This document shows positions 14,782 to 14,968 of a stretch of 14,968 bases of DNA, piece after piece. This DNA comes from Desulfobacterales bacterium (GTDB lineage Bacteria > Desulfobacterota > Desulfobulbia > Desulfobulbales > BM004). The translations under genes were made by a program, and so were the position numbers. The stretch covers positions 1-14,968 of the forward strand of contig JAUXHH010000016.1 in NCBI GenBank assembly GCA_030621655.1. The letters are read 5' to 3'. A model generated the notes under the pieces. It did not search any database. It was not told the origin of the DNA and saw only the letters and a program-made list of their open reading frames with translations. Numbering within the stretch: position 1 is the first letter of the stretch; each line of letters begins with the position of its first letter.

Positions 14782-14968
14782 TTAACCCGCATTTCTCACG
14801 AACATTTCAGCATTCAATAGTGAATGGTGATAGTCTGAGGGCATAGAAGATGGTATACAGGATATTAACAGGAATAGAGTGTTTACGAATGGTCTAGATG
14901 AAAAAATATGCTAAACTGTTCGCACAAGGCAAGCCGATACATCCGTATAGCCTGCAGTGTAAGACGGT
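14782..14968. mobile_element. Second copy of the repeat, longer version, cut by window edge
   Basis: Bases 14782-14858 match 11434-11510 with three mismatches in 77. After that the sequence diverges from the first copy. It includes 14930-14949, which is the exact reverse complement of 11506-11525 (20 bases). No right-hand terminal inverted repeat appears before the window ends, so this may be the left end of a longer parent element such as an insertion sequence. It begins 8 bases after nadD. Confidence 0.6.
14898..14968 (+). CDS. Possible start of an unidentified reading frame inside the repeat copy
   Basis: An ATG at 14898, directly after an in-frame TAG, opens a frame that stays open to the window end (23 full codons, beginning MKKYAKLFAQGKPIHPY). 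The product is not recognised. No good ribosome site is seen. It might be the N-terminus of a protein carried by the element or pure chance; such a short frame has little weight. Confidence 0.2.
   Translation, partial: MKKYAKLFAQGKPIHPYSLQCKT

Noticed and set aside
14898..14968. Calling the frame a transposase N-terminus of a named IS family
   Set aside because: Only 23 codons are visible and they match no transposase start I can recognise.
1..14968. CRISPR arrays, tRNA or rRNA genes, prophage or toxin-antitoxin modules
   Set aside because: No regularly spaced repeats, cloverleaf sequences, rRNA stretches or typical gene pairs were seen.

Overview
The window is a chromosomal housekeeping region of a Gram-negative bacterium, probably of the sulfate-reducer lineage (Desulfobacterota, perhaps Desulfobulbales). 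That placement is an inference. It rests on a Gram-negative outer-membrane gene (lptE-like) beside leuS, on the orders rpsF-rpsR-DUF2232-rplI-dnaB and rplU-rpmA-obgE-proB-proA-nadD, and on an AP2-domain protein. No rRNA, tRNA or CRISPR array was seen.

Layout: two divergent gene blocks are separated by a gene-free region at about 8204-8732. The left block is on the minus strand and reads, in transcription order, mazG, rpsF, rpsR, a DUF2232 membrane protein, rplI, dnaB, leuS, an lptE-like lipoprotein, and a tRNA-dihydrouridine synthase cut by the window edge. It mixes ribosomal proteins, the replicative helicase, leucine charging, tRNA modification and LPS transport. A good sigma70-type -35 box overlaps the mazG stop codon, so the ribosomal operon probably has its own promoter.

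The right block is on the plus strand. It starts with a 145-aa protein carrying two AP2-like repeats. After a promoter come rplU (with an unusual N-terminal extension) and rpmA. Two hairpins follow, one terminator-like, and then obgE, proB, proA and nadD. These last four cover ribosome assembly GTPase function, the first two steps of proline synthesis, and NAD synthesis.

Non-genic structure: a 77-bp sequence occurs twice at about 96% identity, once between obgE and proB and once after nadD. The first copy is a short element with terminal inverted repeats (MITE-like). The second continues differently and holds a 20-bp segment that is the exact reverse complement of the right part of the first copy. 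The central gene-free region holds a perfect hairpin followed by a T-run and a larger nested inverted-repeat structure.

No clearly new multi-gene system is visible. The most unusual items are the repeat pair, the tandem AP2 protein, the extended bL21 and the repetitive acidic tail on bS6.
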